Positions 36,301-42,860 of a stretch of 64,000 nucleotides of DNA are shown here, piece by piece (the first letter of the stretch is position 1; each line of letters opens with the position of its first letter). The notes under the pieces are model-generated. The model was not told where the DNA came from. It made no database searches and worked only from the letters and a program-made list of their open reading frames with translations. This stretch comes from an uncultured Lachnospiraceae bacterium. GTDB taxonomy: Bacteria; Bacillota; Clostridia; Lachnospirales; Lachnospiraceae. Position numbers and translations under genes: made by a program. The stretch is taken from assembly GCA_947631625.1 (NCBI GenBank), contig CANRMA010000003.1, positions 1 to 64,000 of the forward strand, given 5' to 3'.

Positions 36301-36585
36301 GCCAGCTTCGCTGCCTGCGCCGTCCACAACTTCCGGTTCGGACTTATTGCCCCCCCCATCATTGCCCGATTCGTTATCGTTTTCAAACTCTGTATCATTC
36401 GTACCTTTTTCATCCTGCGTAATGCCGCCGATGGATTCAGGCCCATCAGAATTAACATAACTATCGTTATTTAATTCTTCCGCCATAACTACTCCTGCGC
36501 TCCCCATAAGATCTGCAGGCAATGCGCTTATGACCATCAATAATGCCATAATACGCGCAATTATCGTTCCTGACCTTTTCTTCAT
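30328..36585 (-). CDS. Giant secreted pectate lyase with CHB_HEX and Ig-like repeats
   Basis: The 2085-residue protein should cleave pectic polygalacturonate outside the cell. Order of parts: signal peptide (about 1-37); acidic linker with a nine-residue repeat ADETGDIGN (about 119-163); a fibronectin-III-like domain; a polysaccharide lyase family 1 beta-helix (about 370-640) with YHHNWFDHSDSRHPRIR, whose Arg residues match the catalytic region, and HLYNNYFDGNS; and five chitobiase C-terminal-type repeats (YYTTDGTVPT, YYTEDGTDPT, YFTIDGTTPS, YTTDGSDP, YYTLDDTDP). Two beta-sandwich modules that may bind carbohydrate are interleaved. The last about 600 residues are Ig/YDG-like repeats. No sortase motif is present. 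ATG 36585 follows AAGGGGGG, and a G8 run lies in the linker. Confidence 0.85.
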   Translation of the reverse strand: MKKRSGTIIARIMALLMVISALPADLMGSAGVVMAEELNNDSYVNSDGPESIGGITQDEKGTNDTEFENDNESGNDGGGNKSEPEVVDGAGSEAGGQLPSVSDTVDEGPQDVETDPDEADDISNADETGDIGNADETGDVGDADETGDIGDADETGDVDDADETAVIDNAEEAVDAEVSEDIAADAVKITECGGYEEGVYAEWEAVEGADGYRASISKDGGAVYERIDNELIRKYPDYWRVDAVGLAAGSNYVIKIEAGSVTEKDGKKDLDTSKKIVSAETDKMTVTNYDRSGFAFSEKSQFGTGSGAYNDDGTLRSGAQVVYVTADTAKTCTALIHSNGASKPAVEVTGLQSILDAKQKSGTDIDVIDIRVIGCLNREDLDHISSASEGLQVKGKAYYSGMNMTIEGIGEDATIKGFGFLIRNCGNVELRNFAIMNFMDDGVSIDTGNCNVWVHDIELFYGAVGGDSDQAKGDGSVDIKGASTNITVSYNHFWDSGKCSLCGMGDSAEFLVTYHHNWFDHSDSRHPRIRVASVHLYNNYFDGNSKYGVGTTKGSNAFVEANYFRGCKNPMMSSLQGSDARAEKGTFSGENGGMIKAFNNKIEGAHSLVYANSDGEGSTLTADPVSFDAYLASARDEKVPSTYKTVKGGTVYNNFDTDTDKYDLGVKPENIDSPDDVKDIVTSKAGRLGGGDISYTFSSSEDSNYGVIPELKSIVEGYQSSVKSIGGIDGVSTSGGLAGAVVAAPYADKASGEVAKGTTITLKTSTPGAKIYYTTDGTVPTAGSMEYTAAITVNEDIVIKAVAVLDGVSSTVSTYTYTIPSAGEDTGAVKAPTSSKASGTVNKGEKITLINNAAGATVYYTEDGTDPTSSAAAQTFTGDSKEITINETVTIRAAAKSGDEWSKIVTFVYTVSSTGTTPSPAGGYVHNFTISGKTSDFYAISGNMKSNPPKVTYNGLELTAALKMETATSIKFTSAGAGTLILVHGTDFNGKTKVDGNNETASAGIITVKDLAAGQHEISKGDSANLYYIEFKPDDAAEDSDTVSAPWADIPDGSKVEKGTEVYLGCDTDGADVYFTIDGTTPSAQHGTLYNDANEDVSDGPVVIDKDTTIKAIAVKGDKTSGITEFSYTVFEDEEEVLYAEAPKANPSSGKVKKETKITLSSGTQGDDVKILYTTDGSDPKDTKNANVYLYYDGAITINYKTTIKAYTQKPGYISSNVSTFVYTVVSDTAATDKYEFNPQLIAQEKGYANNTDISATGQYGTLKDNNGYFTLVNTAKKTSMFQTADSSGVKVEADAPSDSKSGSGITKYNWRYKYGSASGSDNRKITFTNTGSATVTICAYVAADKLTENRTVMLDNASRILTDVPTEYTFENVQAGTHSIKAGVGDHFILYIVVEEDVDSETEPEPYDAGITADPAPDGGYVEKGAKVTLNHNDPNDKLYYTLDDTDPRAEGGNRKEYASGDAITINKTTTIRAVAQKTDGTGLYSKPAVFKYEVGGDSGNDDYGAWYVELDGSSFIYTGAAIKPAVTVYGHNGNALVEGSDYTVKYRNNVNASVKADANGGYKPVNENKLPAVTITGKGIISGKETITFEIRPKDISDAVTDDSMAAADIVIQKGKKISAPAIFHNGLKLKINKDYAYKTAADKTKTDWSENDAVTVVGQGNYEGALNINVRTYSKDELKNKTAKFKVTLDGDKVKKLVYSGTELDREILDCIKAITPVSGADKDKNIYNAEGLGTKYAVIMPDNTLNAGTVKFTVVGLGDYSGCSVSKSVKIQPRTITGSSQDTASPDKVVIEGAENTAVYTGSGAMLDDLIIKWNGDILTNGKDYKLTFSGNKKADSNAKYTITFKGNFKGRLAEANQTFKVEKAALDSTVDGIEAVALDKICKENASCKAAPYVTINNILVKASEYEVTYSVGSENGTYTSKPKAKFNGADSATVYMKIKAKGKNYKTEEGKEVTGSYTIWNKAKVTAGNNLSKAKVIFYSDDKLTARASKFEFTGEEVVPAGVKVTIGKNTPDISKNCEIIYVNNVNKGKVTVIVKPREGSGLMGAKSSKFSIVSRNIGNNPLDKVFDEAAAALSGLLR
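36095..36240. repeat. 27 bp in-frame minisatellite in the pectate lyase gene
   Basis: Five full units (36095, 36122, 36149, 36176, 36203) and a partial sixth code for variants of ADETGDIGN. All units are exactly 27 bp, so copy changes keep the reading frame. Confidence 0.9.
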
Positions 36586-36742
36586 GCTGTTACCCCCCTT
36601 TAAATATTTTTGGAATTCACAAATCAACCTCTCCTGATACCAAATTATCTGCATACAAGTTTATTTTAACATATATTTAAACTCCGGAACAACAAAATTA
36701 TTGTATTTCCAAACTATTCCCGAACCATATTATGGCAATATT

Positions 36743-36776
36743 AAAGGCTCTGCCGGAGAACCCCGGCAAAGCCTTT
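36743..36776 (-). terminator. Strong hairpin terminator after the SleC-like gene
   Basis: AAAGGCTCTGCCGG pairs with CCGGCAAAGCCTTT over 14 positions, with one wobble or mismatch, around a six-base loop. It starts four bases after the stop codon. The outer A/T run makes it usable on both strands. Confidence 0.8.
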
Positions 36777-36780
36777 ATTA

Positions 36781-38046
36781 TCAATTCGGTTCAGATATCC
36801 TGCTTACTCCTACGTATATCCTCGAGATCTCATACCATGTGGGAAAATCCGTGATGCCGGTCTGGGGAAGTCCGAATACCTTCTGAAATACTCTGACCGC
36901 ATCGGCCGTGCGCGAACCGTATACGCCGTCCGCAGTGACCTTCGGAATCGCGGGATAGTTCTGCGCAATACGGTTAAGCTGCTGCTGCAGCTGTCTGACT
37001 TTATCGCCTGAAGACCCTATCGTAAGATTATAACCCGGCCACGAAGACGGAACCCCGGATACACTGGTCGCAGTATTAATGTACATATCGCTTCCGTAAT
37101 AGTAGCGTATTATCTCTATCGCGGAATAACCTTCATCACCAAGATATTTGGACCCCCACTGACTTAAACCGGTACAGCTTACCCTCTGTCCGTCGCAGTA
37201 TGAAGTGAATATCGGCTGTCTGACTCCCGGTCTTGAAAGATAATTTACGAATATACTGTCCACCAGTCTGTCGATATTTTCATATGTGTTTCTTCCGCGT
37301 ATCCATTTATGGTCGTATGCGGTGGAAGAAGTTATGGTAAAATTATAACCCTGACTGCGATACCATTCCGTATATACCCTGTTAAGAGTAAAAGACATAA
37401 TGGCAAGAACATTGGCATATATTGTACTCTCAGGCCATGTCGCATAAATTTCAGAGGATGCGACGTTTTTAATATACTCCTTGTAGTTTACATAATAATT
37501 AGGCGCGCTGCTGTCTGACGGCACGCCGTCATGCACAACAACATACTCCGGAATAACTACGCGGCTTAATACTATCTCGCCGCTCTCATCCATCGGCTTA
37601 ATCTCATCTTCCGGGATTTTGGGCGGATAATCCCCGTATAAAGTATGGTCGGGAATAAATAAAAACTCTTCTTCATTTCCGGCAGTTTCAGTAGGAGTCA
37701 TCCTGATATCCTGCACCGCAGTCACATCGGGAAGCACCTCCACACCGGAAATCATTACCGGCTCATAGCCCTGCGCTTCAACTGTTACATTATATTCGGA
37801 ATAAGGCATCGGAGAGTCCGGATTCAGACTGTATGAAAGGGGCGGCGCAGAAAGACTTACTTCCTGAGCCTGCCCTGAAGAATCCGTCTCAAGTCTCTCC
37901 AAAACATCTTCCGGCGTCCCGGTATATGAGATGGTGATCTCTGCATTCTGAATCGGTATCAATCCTATATCAGAAGTAACGTTGATCTGAAGAGTTCCTG
38001 TCGCTTCTCCTTCCATCTGCGCGCTTTTTATCGCTTTTTGGTCCAT
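36781..38046 (-). CDS. sleC: SleC-like spore cortex-lytic protein
   Basis: In clostridia SleC is made as a zymogen and degrades spore cortex peptidoglycan on germination. The 421-residue protein matches its length (about 438) and order. An N-terminal beta-sandwich pro-region (about 10-120, TGTLQINVTSDIGLIPIQNA) is followed by a SpoIID-like lytic domain (about 180-335, YVNYKEYIKNVASSEIY, NVLAIMSFTLNRVYTEWY). A C-terminal peptidoglycan-binding domain type 1 (about 345-421, GSSGDKVRQLQQQLNRI, DGVYGSRTADAVRVFQ) ends it. Bacterial signal sequences are absent, as expected for a product retained in the spore. I infer SleC from architecture. A more general SpoIID-domain protein is the alternative. 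The Csp protease that activates it is not in this window. Confidence 0.65.
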   Translation of the reverse strand: MDQKAIKSAQMEGEATGTLQINVTSDIGLIPIQNAEITISYTGTPEDVLERLETDSSGQAQEVSLSAPPLSYSLNPDSPMPYSEYNVTVEAQGYEPVMISGVEVLPDVTAVQDIRMTPTETAGNEEEFLFIPDHTLYGDYPPKIPEDEIKPMDESGEIVLSRVVIPEYVVVHDGVPSDSSAPNYYVNYKEYIKNVASSEIYATWPESTIYANVLAIMSFTLNRVYTEWYRSQGYNFTITSSTAYDHKWIRGRNTYENIDRLVDSIFVNYLSRPGVRQPIFTSYCDGQRVSCTGLSQWGSKYLGDEGYSAIEIIRYYYGSDMYINTATSVSGVPSSWPGYNLTIGSSGDKVRQLQQQLNRIAQNYPAIPKVTADGVYGSRTADAVRVFQKVFGLPQTGITDFPTWYEISRIYVGVSRISEPN

Positions 38047-38122
38047 ATAATTACCTGCTTAAACCTTATTATTTTTCTATTTATAATATGCAGGCATCAT
38101 TAAATAGTTCTGCCCCGAACTT

Positions 38123-40336
38123 TTATCGGGCAAGCAGCATCATTATCTCGTTGCTTCTTGCGACGAATTTCGTCATAGCCTCGGGCTCAAGCGGCGCCTG
38201 CTGTATCAGCGCAAGGTCGTAGAGCTGCTCGCAGATAAGCTTCACATTATCTCCCTCTTTATGCTCAAGCACATACTGCACAAGCGGATGATTTGCGTTT
38301 AATATAAGCGTTTCACCCTCTTTGTTTCCGAACATTCCAACATCCATTCCCGGCATAGAATACATCTTCATCATATCCTGCATTCTTCTGGTCTCTTCGG
38401 AAAGAGTTATCATAGAAGAAATCTTCTTATTTTTAAGCTTTTCAACCTTAATGGTTATGGCATCTTTCTTTAAGACCTTCTTCATGATCTTAGCGATCTC
38501 TTCCGCCTGCTCTTCCATCTCTTTCTCTGCCTTCTTGGAAGTCTTGGACTTAAAAGTATCGGTAAGGTCGGCGTCTATCCTCTTAAACTTAATTCCTTCA
38601 TTCTTGGCTTCAAGCTGTGAAATAAAAGGCTGGTCGATGTTATGGGTAAGTATTACCGCATCCATCTTAGCCGCTTTGAACATATTTATATACTGGCTCT
38701 GCTGTTTTTCATCGGTAACGTAATAGATGGTCTTCTCTTTTTTGTCATCCGCAGCCTCGGCTCCGTCTTCATTGACCGCATCAGTCAACGCATCGTCGCT
38801 AGCGCCTGCCTCTGCCTTATCTCCGTTTTCGTCCACTACTTCAGCCTCGACTTTTTCTCCGTTCTCGTCCACTACTTCTGCTTCGACTTTTTCTCCGTTC
38901 TCATCTATTGCAGAAGCCCCTGTAGGCTCACCGCCTTCACCTGCCGTGGCGTTCCCGCCGCTTTCGTCCGCTTTGTCTTCAGCGTTATCCGTCTCGTCAG
39001 GATCGATCTTATTTACCTCCAGGCACTCGGGCAGGGTCAGGAAATCGCCGTCAAGGTTTTTGAACAAAATATAGTCCGTCATCTTTTCACAGAATTTATC
39101 GTCTTTTAAGCAGCCGAATTTGATGAAGGGGCTGATGTCGTCCCAGTATTTCTCATACTCTTCCTTTTCGGTCTTGCACATTCCGGAAAGCTTGTCCGCG
39201 ACTTTTTTCGTGATGTACTCGTTTATCTTATTTACAAAGCCGTCATTCTGCAGCGCGCTTCTTGAAACGTTGAGCGGCAGGTCGGGACAGTCTATCACGC
39301 CCTTGAGCAGCATCAAAAACTCAGGTATTACCTCTTTGATATTGTCGGCAATAAAGACCTGGTTATTATAAAGCTTAATGGTTCCTTCAATGGACTCATA
39401 CTCCATATTGATCTTGGGGAAGTACAAAATACCTTTTAAGTTAAAAGGATAATCCATATTCAGATGTATCCAGAAAAGCGGCTCCTTGTAATCCTGAAAT
39501 ACCTTGCGGTAAAATTCCAGATACTCTTCCTTCGTACAATCATTGGGATGTTTTGCCCAAAGAGGGGTCGTCTCGTTAAGCAGTTCCGGACGTTTCCTGA
39601 TCTTAAGCTTCTGCTCGTCCTCTTCTTTTTCCTTCTTGATCTCTTCTATCACGACATCGCTCTCAAGCTTCTCAGACTCGCTAATAGTCTGGGTGTCGGT
39701 CGTATTGGCCTTGGAAAGATATATCTCAACGGGCATAAATGAGCAGTATTTTTTGATAACTTCTCTCGCCCTGTATTCGTTGCAGAATTCCAGACAGTCT
39801 TCATTTATAAAAAGCGTTATCTCCGTTCCGACTTCGCTTCTTGCGCCGTCTTCCATATCAAACTCGGTGCCGCCGTCGCATTCCCAGTGAACGGCTTTGG
39901 CGCCTTCTTTGCAGGAAAGGGTGTCGATATGCACCTCGTCAGCCACCATGAAAGCGGAATAAAAACCAAGTCCGAAATGGCCTATGATCTGGTCGTCGCT
40001 GGCCTTATCCTTATATTTCTCTATAAAATCCGTCGCGCCGGAAAAAGCAATCTGATTGATATATTCCTCTACCTCGTCGGCAGTCATTCCTATACCGTTA
40101 TCTATAAATTTAAGCGTCTTTTCCTCAGGATTTACTATCACCTCAACCTTAGCTTTATAATCCTCAGGCAGCGTGTACTCGCCCATCATATCCAGCTTCT
40201 TTATCTTCGTAATGGCGTCGCAGCCATTGGAGATCAGTTCCCTGAAAAAGATGTCATGGTCAGAATATAACCACTTCTTGATTATCGGAAATATGTTATC
40301 GCTGTTGATTGATAAATTACCGTGTTTAGTTGACAT
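38123..40336 (-). CDS. htpG: Chaperone HtpG (Hsp90) with acidic repeat insert
   Basis: HtpG is the bacterial Hsp90, an ATP-driven dimeric chaperone. The 737-residue protein has the usual N-terminal ATPase domain (ELISNGCDAITK with the catalytic-site Asn-like block, DNGIGMTADEV, GHFGLGFYSAFMVAD), then middle and C-terminal domains. It is about 100 residues longer than typical. The extra length is an acidic insert (about residues 435-540) in the middle domain, just before KTIYYVTDEKQQSQY. It includes three 12-residue repeats of the form VDENGEKVEAEV. ATG 40336 was chosen because GGTGG lies six bases upstream and family members begin there. A sigma-A promoter and a CIRCE element lie upstream. 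Confidence 0.95.
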   Translation of the reverse strand: MSTKHGNLSINSDNIFPIIKKWLYSDHDIFFRELISNGCDAITKIKKLDMMGEYTLPEDYKAKVEVIVNPEEKTLKFIDNGIGMTADEVEEYINQIAFSGATDFIEKYKDKASDDQIIGHFGLGFYSAFMVADEVHIDTLSCKEGAKAVHWECDGGTEFDMEDGARSEVGTEITLFINEDCLEFCNEYRAREVIKKYCSFMPVEIYLSKANTTDTQTISESEKLESDVVIEEIKKEKEEDEQKLKIRKRPELLNETTPLWAKHPNDCTKEEYLEFYRKVFQDYKEPLFWIHLNMDYPFNLKGILYFPKINMEYESIEGTIKLYNNQVFIADNIKEVIPEFLMLLKGVIDCPDLPLNVSRSALQNDGFVNKINEYITKKVADKLSGMCKTEKEEYEKYWDDISPFIKFGCLKDDKFCEKMTDYILFKNLDGDFLTLPECLEVNKIDPDETDNAEDKADESGGNATAGEGGEPTGASAIDENGEKVEAEVVDENGEKVEAEVVDENGDKAEAGASDDALTDAVNEDGAEAADDKKEKTIYYVTDEKQQSQYINMFKAAKMDAVILTHNIDQPFISQLEAKNEGIKFKRIDADLTDTFKSKTSKKAEKEMEEQAEEIAKIMKKVLKKDAITIKVEKLKNKKISSMITLSEETRRMQDMMKMYSMPGMDVGMFGNKEGETLILNANHPLVQYVLEHKEGDNVKLICEQLYDLALIQQAPLEPEAMTKFVARSNEIMMLLAR
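38801..38908. repeat. 36 bp in-frame minisatellite in htpG
   Basis: Three exact-length 36 bp units (38801-38836, 38837-38872, 38873-38908) encode VDENGDKAEAGA, VDENGEKVEAEV and IDENGEKVEAEV, counting from the left on the minus-strand product's reverse order. Confidence 0.9.
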
Positions 40337-40459
40337 AATATCCACCGTTCCTTCCTTTATGCCTTCAATAGTTATAACTTTACTTAATATATGCATAATA
40401 TTTACATACCGAATAAATATCAAAGGCAGTTTATATATTTAAAATTCAACCTAAAATAA

Positions 40460-40488
40460 AGTTTAATGCCGCCTTTATAAAAAGTCAA
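40460..40488 (-). promoter_or_regulatory. Sigma-A promoter of htpG
   Basis: TTGACT (40483-40488) and TAAACT (40460-40465) are separated by 17 bases. The -35 box lies seven bases downstream of the CIRCE element, so a repressor bound there would touch RNA polymerase. Confidence 0.75.
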
Positions 40489-40495
40489 GAAAAAA

Positions 40496-40522
40496 TTAGC
40501 ACTCGCTTCAAACGAGTGCTAA
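40496..40522. promoter_or_regulatory. CIRCE element (HrcA operator)
   Basis: The sequence is TTAGCACTC-N9-GAGTGCTAA, a perfect match to the consensus recognised by the heat-shock repressor HrcA. On the minus strand it is followed by six T residues, so the same inverted repeat could also end transcription from the upstream prsA gene. Confidence 0.95.
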
Positions 40523-40565
40523 CAGTTGTCTTGAAACTCCGAATTTATCGGTATTTCCTCAATTA

Positions 40566-41639
40566 TTAATTTTTTCTAAAGTATTCATTATATACATCAA
40601 AAAAGCTGTCGGTATTGACGTTGGCGTCACGGATAAAACTTATGCCGTCCCAGAGTTCTTCGTTCAGCCTCTTTGTTAAAGTTTTAACAAAGTTGTCATA
40701 TTCCTGACCGAATACCTCTTCCCTTCGTTTCTCGACTATCTTGATCTTGTTGCTGTCAGTCTCTTCTTTATCAAAAGTGCTGATACATTTGATAATATTA
40801 TAACCGGCTTCCGTCTCCACAACTTTGCTTATCTCGCCTGTTGCAAGGTTAAAAGCCGCTTTTTCAAACTCCGGGTCCATCTCGCCTTTTCCGAAAGAAT
40901 ACGTGCTTTTATCGCCTTCATTGTAATGCCTTATCAGTTCGTCGAAATCTTCCCCTTCTTCAGCCTTTTTCCGGACTTCATATGCGGTATTGCGGGCGTC
41001 TTCCTTAGCCTTATCCGTATACTCGATCTTCTTACCGGTACCGTCTACCGCATATGTTTTAAGAAGAATATTCTGAACCGTTATCGTTCTGGCCTCATCG
41101 TCGCTTATCTCGGGGTTGACGTCCTTGATTATATACTCATACACCTTCCTCGCAAGCGCGTATTCACAATAAAGATCTTTTATGGTTTCCTCAGTGATAC
41201 CCATTGCGCTTATCTCAGTCTCATTGAGTGAATCATAATAGGTTTTGGCCGCAAGCTCCGCTTTGGACTTCTCTTCGTCATCCAACTCTACTTCATATTT
41301 CAGCGCCATCAGATTCATAGTCTTGATCTGCGCGATCTGCGCAAGGGCTATATCCTTGACATTATCTTCAAGCGTTGTATTACCTGAGTCAATATCCCAG
41401 ATCTCTTCGCCATATGCGTTTTCATACTGATCCTGGATATTGGTAATATAGACCATTATCTCAGGCAGGGTGCAGGTCGCGGTCTCGATCCTGAAAACCT
41501 CATCCTTATCAAGTCCCGTGGTCAGCACCACTTTTACGCCGTCATCGCTTTTTCCGCCACAGCCCGCAAGCGAAAAGGCCGCGCACAGCATTATGAGTAT
41601 TATTGCGGTAATTTTTCTATGCTTTCTCATATATTTCAT
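40566..41639 (-). CDS. prsA: PrsA-like foldase lipoprotein
   Basis: PrsA proteins are membrane-anchored parvulin-type prolyl isomerases that help exported proteins fold outside the membrane. The 357-residue protein has a lipoprotein signal with the lipobox LAGC, making Cys27 the probable lipidated residue. A helical N-lobe (about 50-180) is followed by a parvulin-like region (about 185-290) containing ITVQNILLKTY, RKKAEEGEDFDELIRHYNEG, YSFGKGEMDPEFEKAAFNL and GYNIIKCI. A helical C-terminus covers the rest. The family's usual catalytic histidines are not all evident, so chaperone activity is safer than isomerase activity. It lies directly upstream of the htpG promoter on the same strand, so two protein-folding genes sit side by side. 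Confidence 0.8.
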   Translation of the reverse strand: MKYMRKHRKITAIILIMLCAAFSLAGCGGKSDDGVKVVLTTGLDKDEVFRIETATCTLPEIMVYITNIQDQYENAYGEEIWDIDSGNTTLEDNVKDIALAQIAQIKTMNLMALKYEVELDDEEKSKAELAAKTYYDSLNETEISAMGITEETIKDLYCEYALARKVYEYIIKDVNPEISDDEARTITVQNILLKTYAVDGTGKKIEYTDKAKEDARNTAYEVRKKAEEGEDFDELIRHYNEGDKSTYSFGKGEMDPEFEKAAFNLATGEISKVVETEAGYNIIKCISTFDKEETDSNKIKIVEKRREEVFGQEYDNFVKTLTKRLNEELWDGISFIRDANVNTDSFFDVYNEYFRKN

Positions 41640-41701
41640 TTATTTCCGTTGGTTATCCCTTTACTGCCGCCATATCGTAACCGCGTTACCGCCGTCAAAC
41701 A

Positions 41702-42727
41702 TTACCTGATAACCTGGATCCAACCTTCAGGAGCCTCTATGCGTCCCATCTGGATACCCGTAAGCGTATCATAAAGTTTCTGAGTTATCGGTCCCATCTG
41801 GCTCATGCCGCTTGGGAAAGCGATCTCCTTGCCGTGGTCAACGATCTTTCCGACAGGTGATATAACGGCTGCCGTACCGCAGAGTCCGCATTCCGCAAAC
41901 TCCTTAACTTCTTCAAAAGGAACCGGACGTTCTTCAACTTCCAGACCGAGATAATCTTTGGCTACGACCATTAAAGAACGGCGCGTAATGGAAGGAAGTA
42001 TGCTGGACGACTTAGGCGTTACGACCTTATTGTCTTTGGTCACGAATAAGAAATTGGCTCCGCCGGTCTCTTCCACATAAGTCCTTGTTGCGGCGTCCAG
42101 ATACATATTTTCATCAAAACCTTCGTTATGGGCGGTAACTATCGCATGAAGGCTCATGGCGTAGTTAAGGCCTGCCTTAATATGACCGGTTCCATGCGGA
42201 GCCGCTCTGTCAAAATCACTGACTCTAATGGTCAACGGTTTAACGCCGCCTTTAAAGTACGGACCTACCGGAGTCGTGAAGATCCTGAACTGATATTCTT
42301 TGGCAGGACTTACGCCGATCACGGCCGAACTTCCGAACATATAGGGACGGATATATAAGGTAGCGCCTGAACCGTAAGGAGGCACATACGCTTCGTTTGC
42401 TGCCACAGTTTTAACTACGGCCTCAACAAACTTATCCTTGGGGAATACCGGCATTTCAAGTCGTTTACACGAATCTTCCATACGCTGCGCGTTCAGATCC
42501 GGACGGAAAGTAACGATATGTCCGTCCTGCGTGGTATATGCTTTCATACCTTCAAAGCAGGTCTGCGCATACTGGAACACGCCCGCGCACTCATTTATCG
42601 TGATATTGGCGTCGGAGATAAGTTCTCCCTCATCCCATGCCCCGTCTTTATAATTTGCCACAAATCTTTTATCGGTCTCATGATAACCGAAACCTAAGTT
42701 TTCCCAGTCGATATTCTTTTTTTCCAT
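41702..42727 (-). CDS. ilvE: Branched-chain amino acid aminotransferase
   Basis: IlvE transfers amino groups between glutamate and the keto acids of leucine, isoleucine and valine, using pyridoxal phosphate. The 341-residue protein is of the longer class IV aminotransferase type. It starts DWENLGFGYHETDKRF. The cofactor lysine lies in TGHIKAGLNYAMSLHA. The blocks YVEETGGANFLF and SSILPSITRRSLM follow, and CGTAAVISPVGKI is near the C-terminus. AAAGGAG lies eight bases before the ATG. A promoter is visible at 42783-42810. No T-box leader was recognised in the 133 bp upstream gap. It follows the hybrid kinase gene but has its own promoter. Confidence 0.95.
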   Translation of the reverse strand: MEKKNIDWENLGFGYHETDKRFVANYKDGAWDEGELISDANITINECAGVFQYAQTCFEGMKAYTTQDGHIVTFRPDLNAQRMEDSCKRLEMPVFPKDKFVEAVVKTVAANEAYVPPYGSGATLYIRPYMFGSSAVIGVSPAKEYQFRIFTTPVGPYFKGGVKPLTIRVSDFDRAAPHGTGHIKAGLNYAMSLHAIVTAHNEGFDENMYLDAATRTYVEETGGANFLFVTKDNKVVTPKSSSILPSITRRSLMVVAKDYLGLEVEERPVPFEEVKEFAECGLCGTAAVISPVGKIVDHGKEIAFPSGMSQMGPITQKLYDTLTGIQMGRIEAPEGWIQVIR

Positions 42728-42782
42728 AATGTACGCTCCTTTTGCTGTGTAATATGCAGCTTTTATTATAATTCCAAAATTA

Positions 42783-42810
42783 AATATATACCTTTGTTAA
42801 AAAATGTCAA
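42783..42810 (-). promoter_or_regulatory. Sigma-A promoter of ilvE
   Basis: A perfect TTGACA (42805-42810) and TATATT (42783-42788) are separated by 16 bases, about 55 bases before the ilvE start codon. Confidence 0.65.
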
Positions 42811-42860
42811 TACCGCCATGCGTTTTGATGCGGCATACAACTAAATAATTTATGCATGCG

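Noticed and set aside
35937-36458. Methionine/lysine-rich 173-residue frame on the minus strand
   Set aside because: It is an alternative frame across the same 27 bp repeats inside the pectate lyase gene.
36017-36460. Serine/alanine-rich 147-residue reading frame on the plus strand
   Set aside because: It is the antisense image of the acidic 27 bp repeat in the pectate lyase gene and has no ribosome-binding site.
42728-42860. T-box leader for ilvE
   Set aside because: The gap is short and lacks the T-box sequence and an antiterminator pair. A plain sigma-A promoter explains it.
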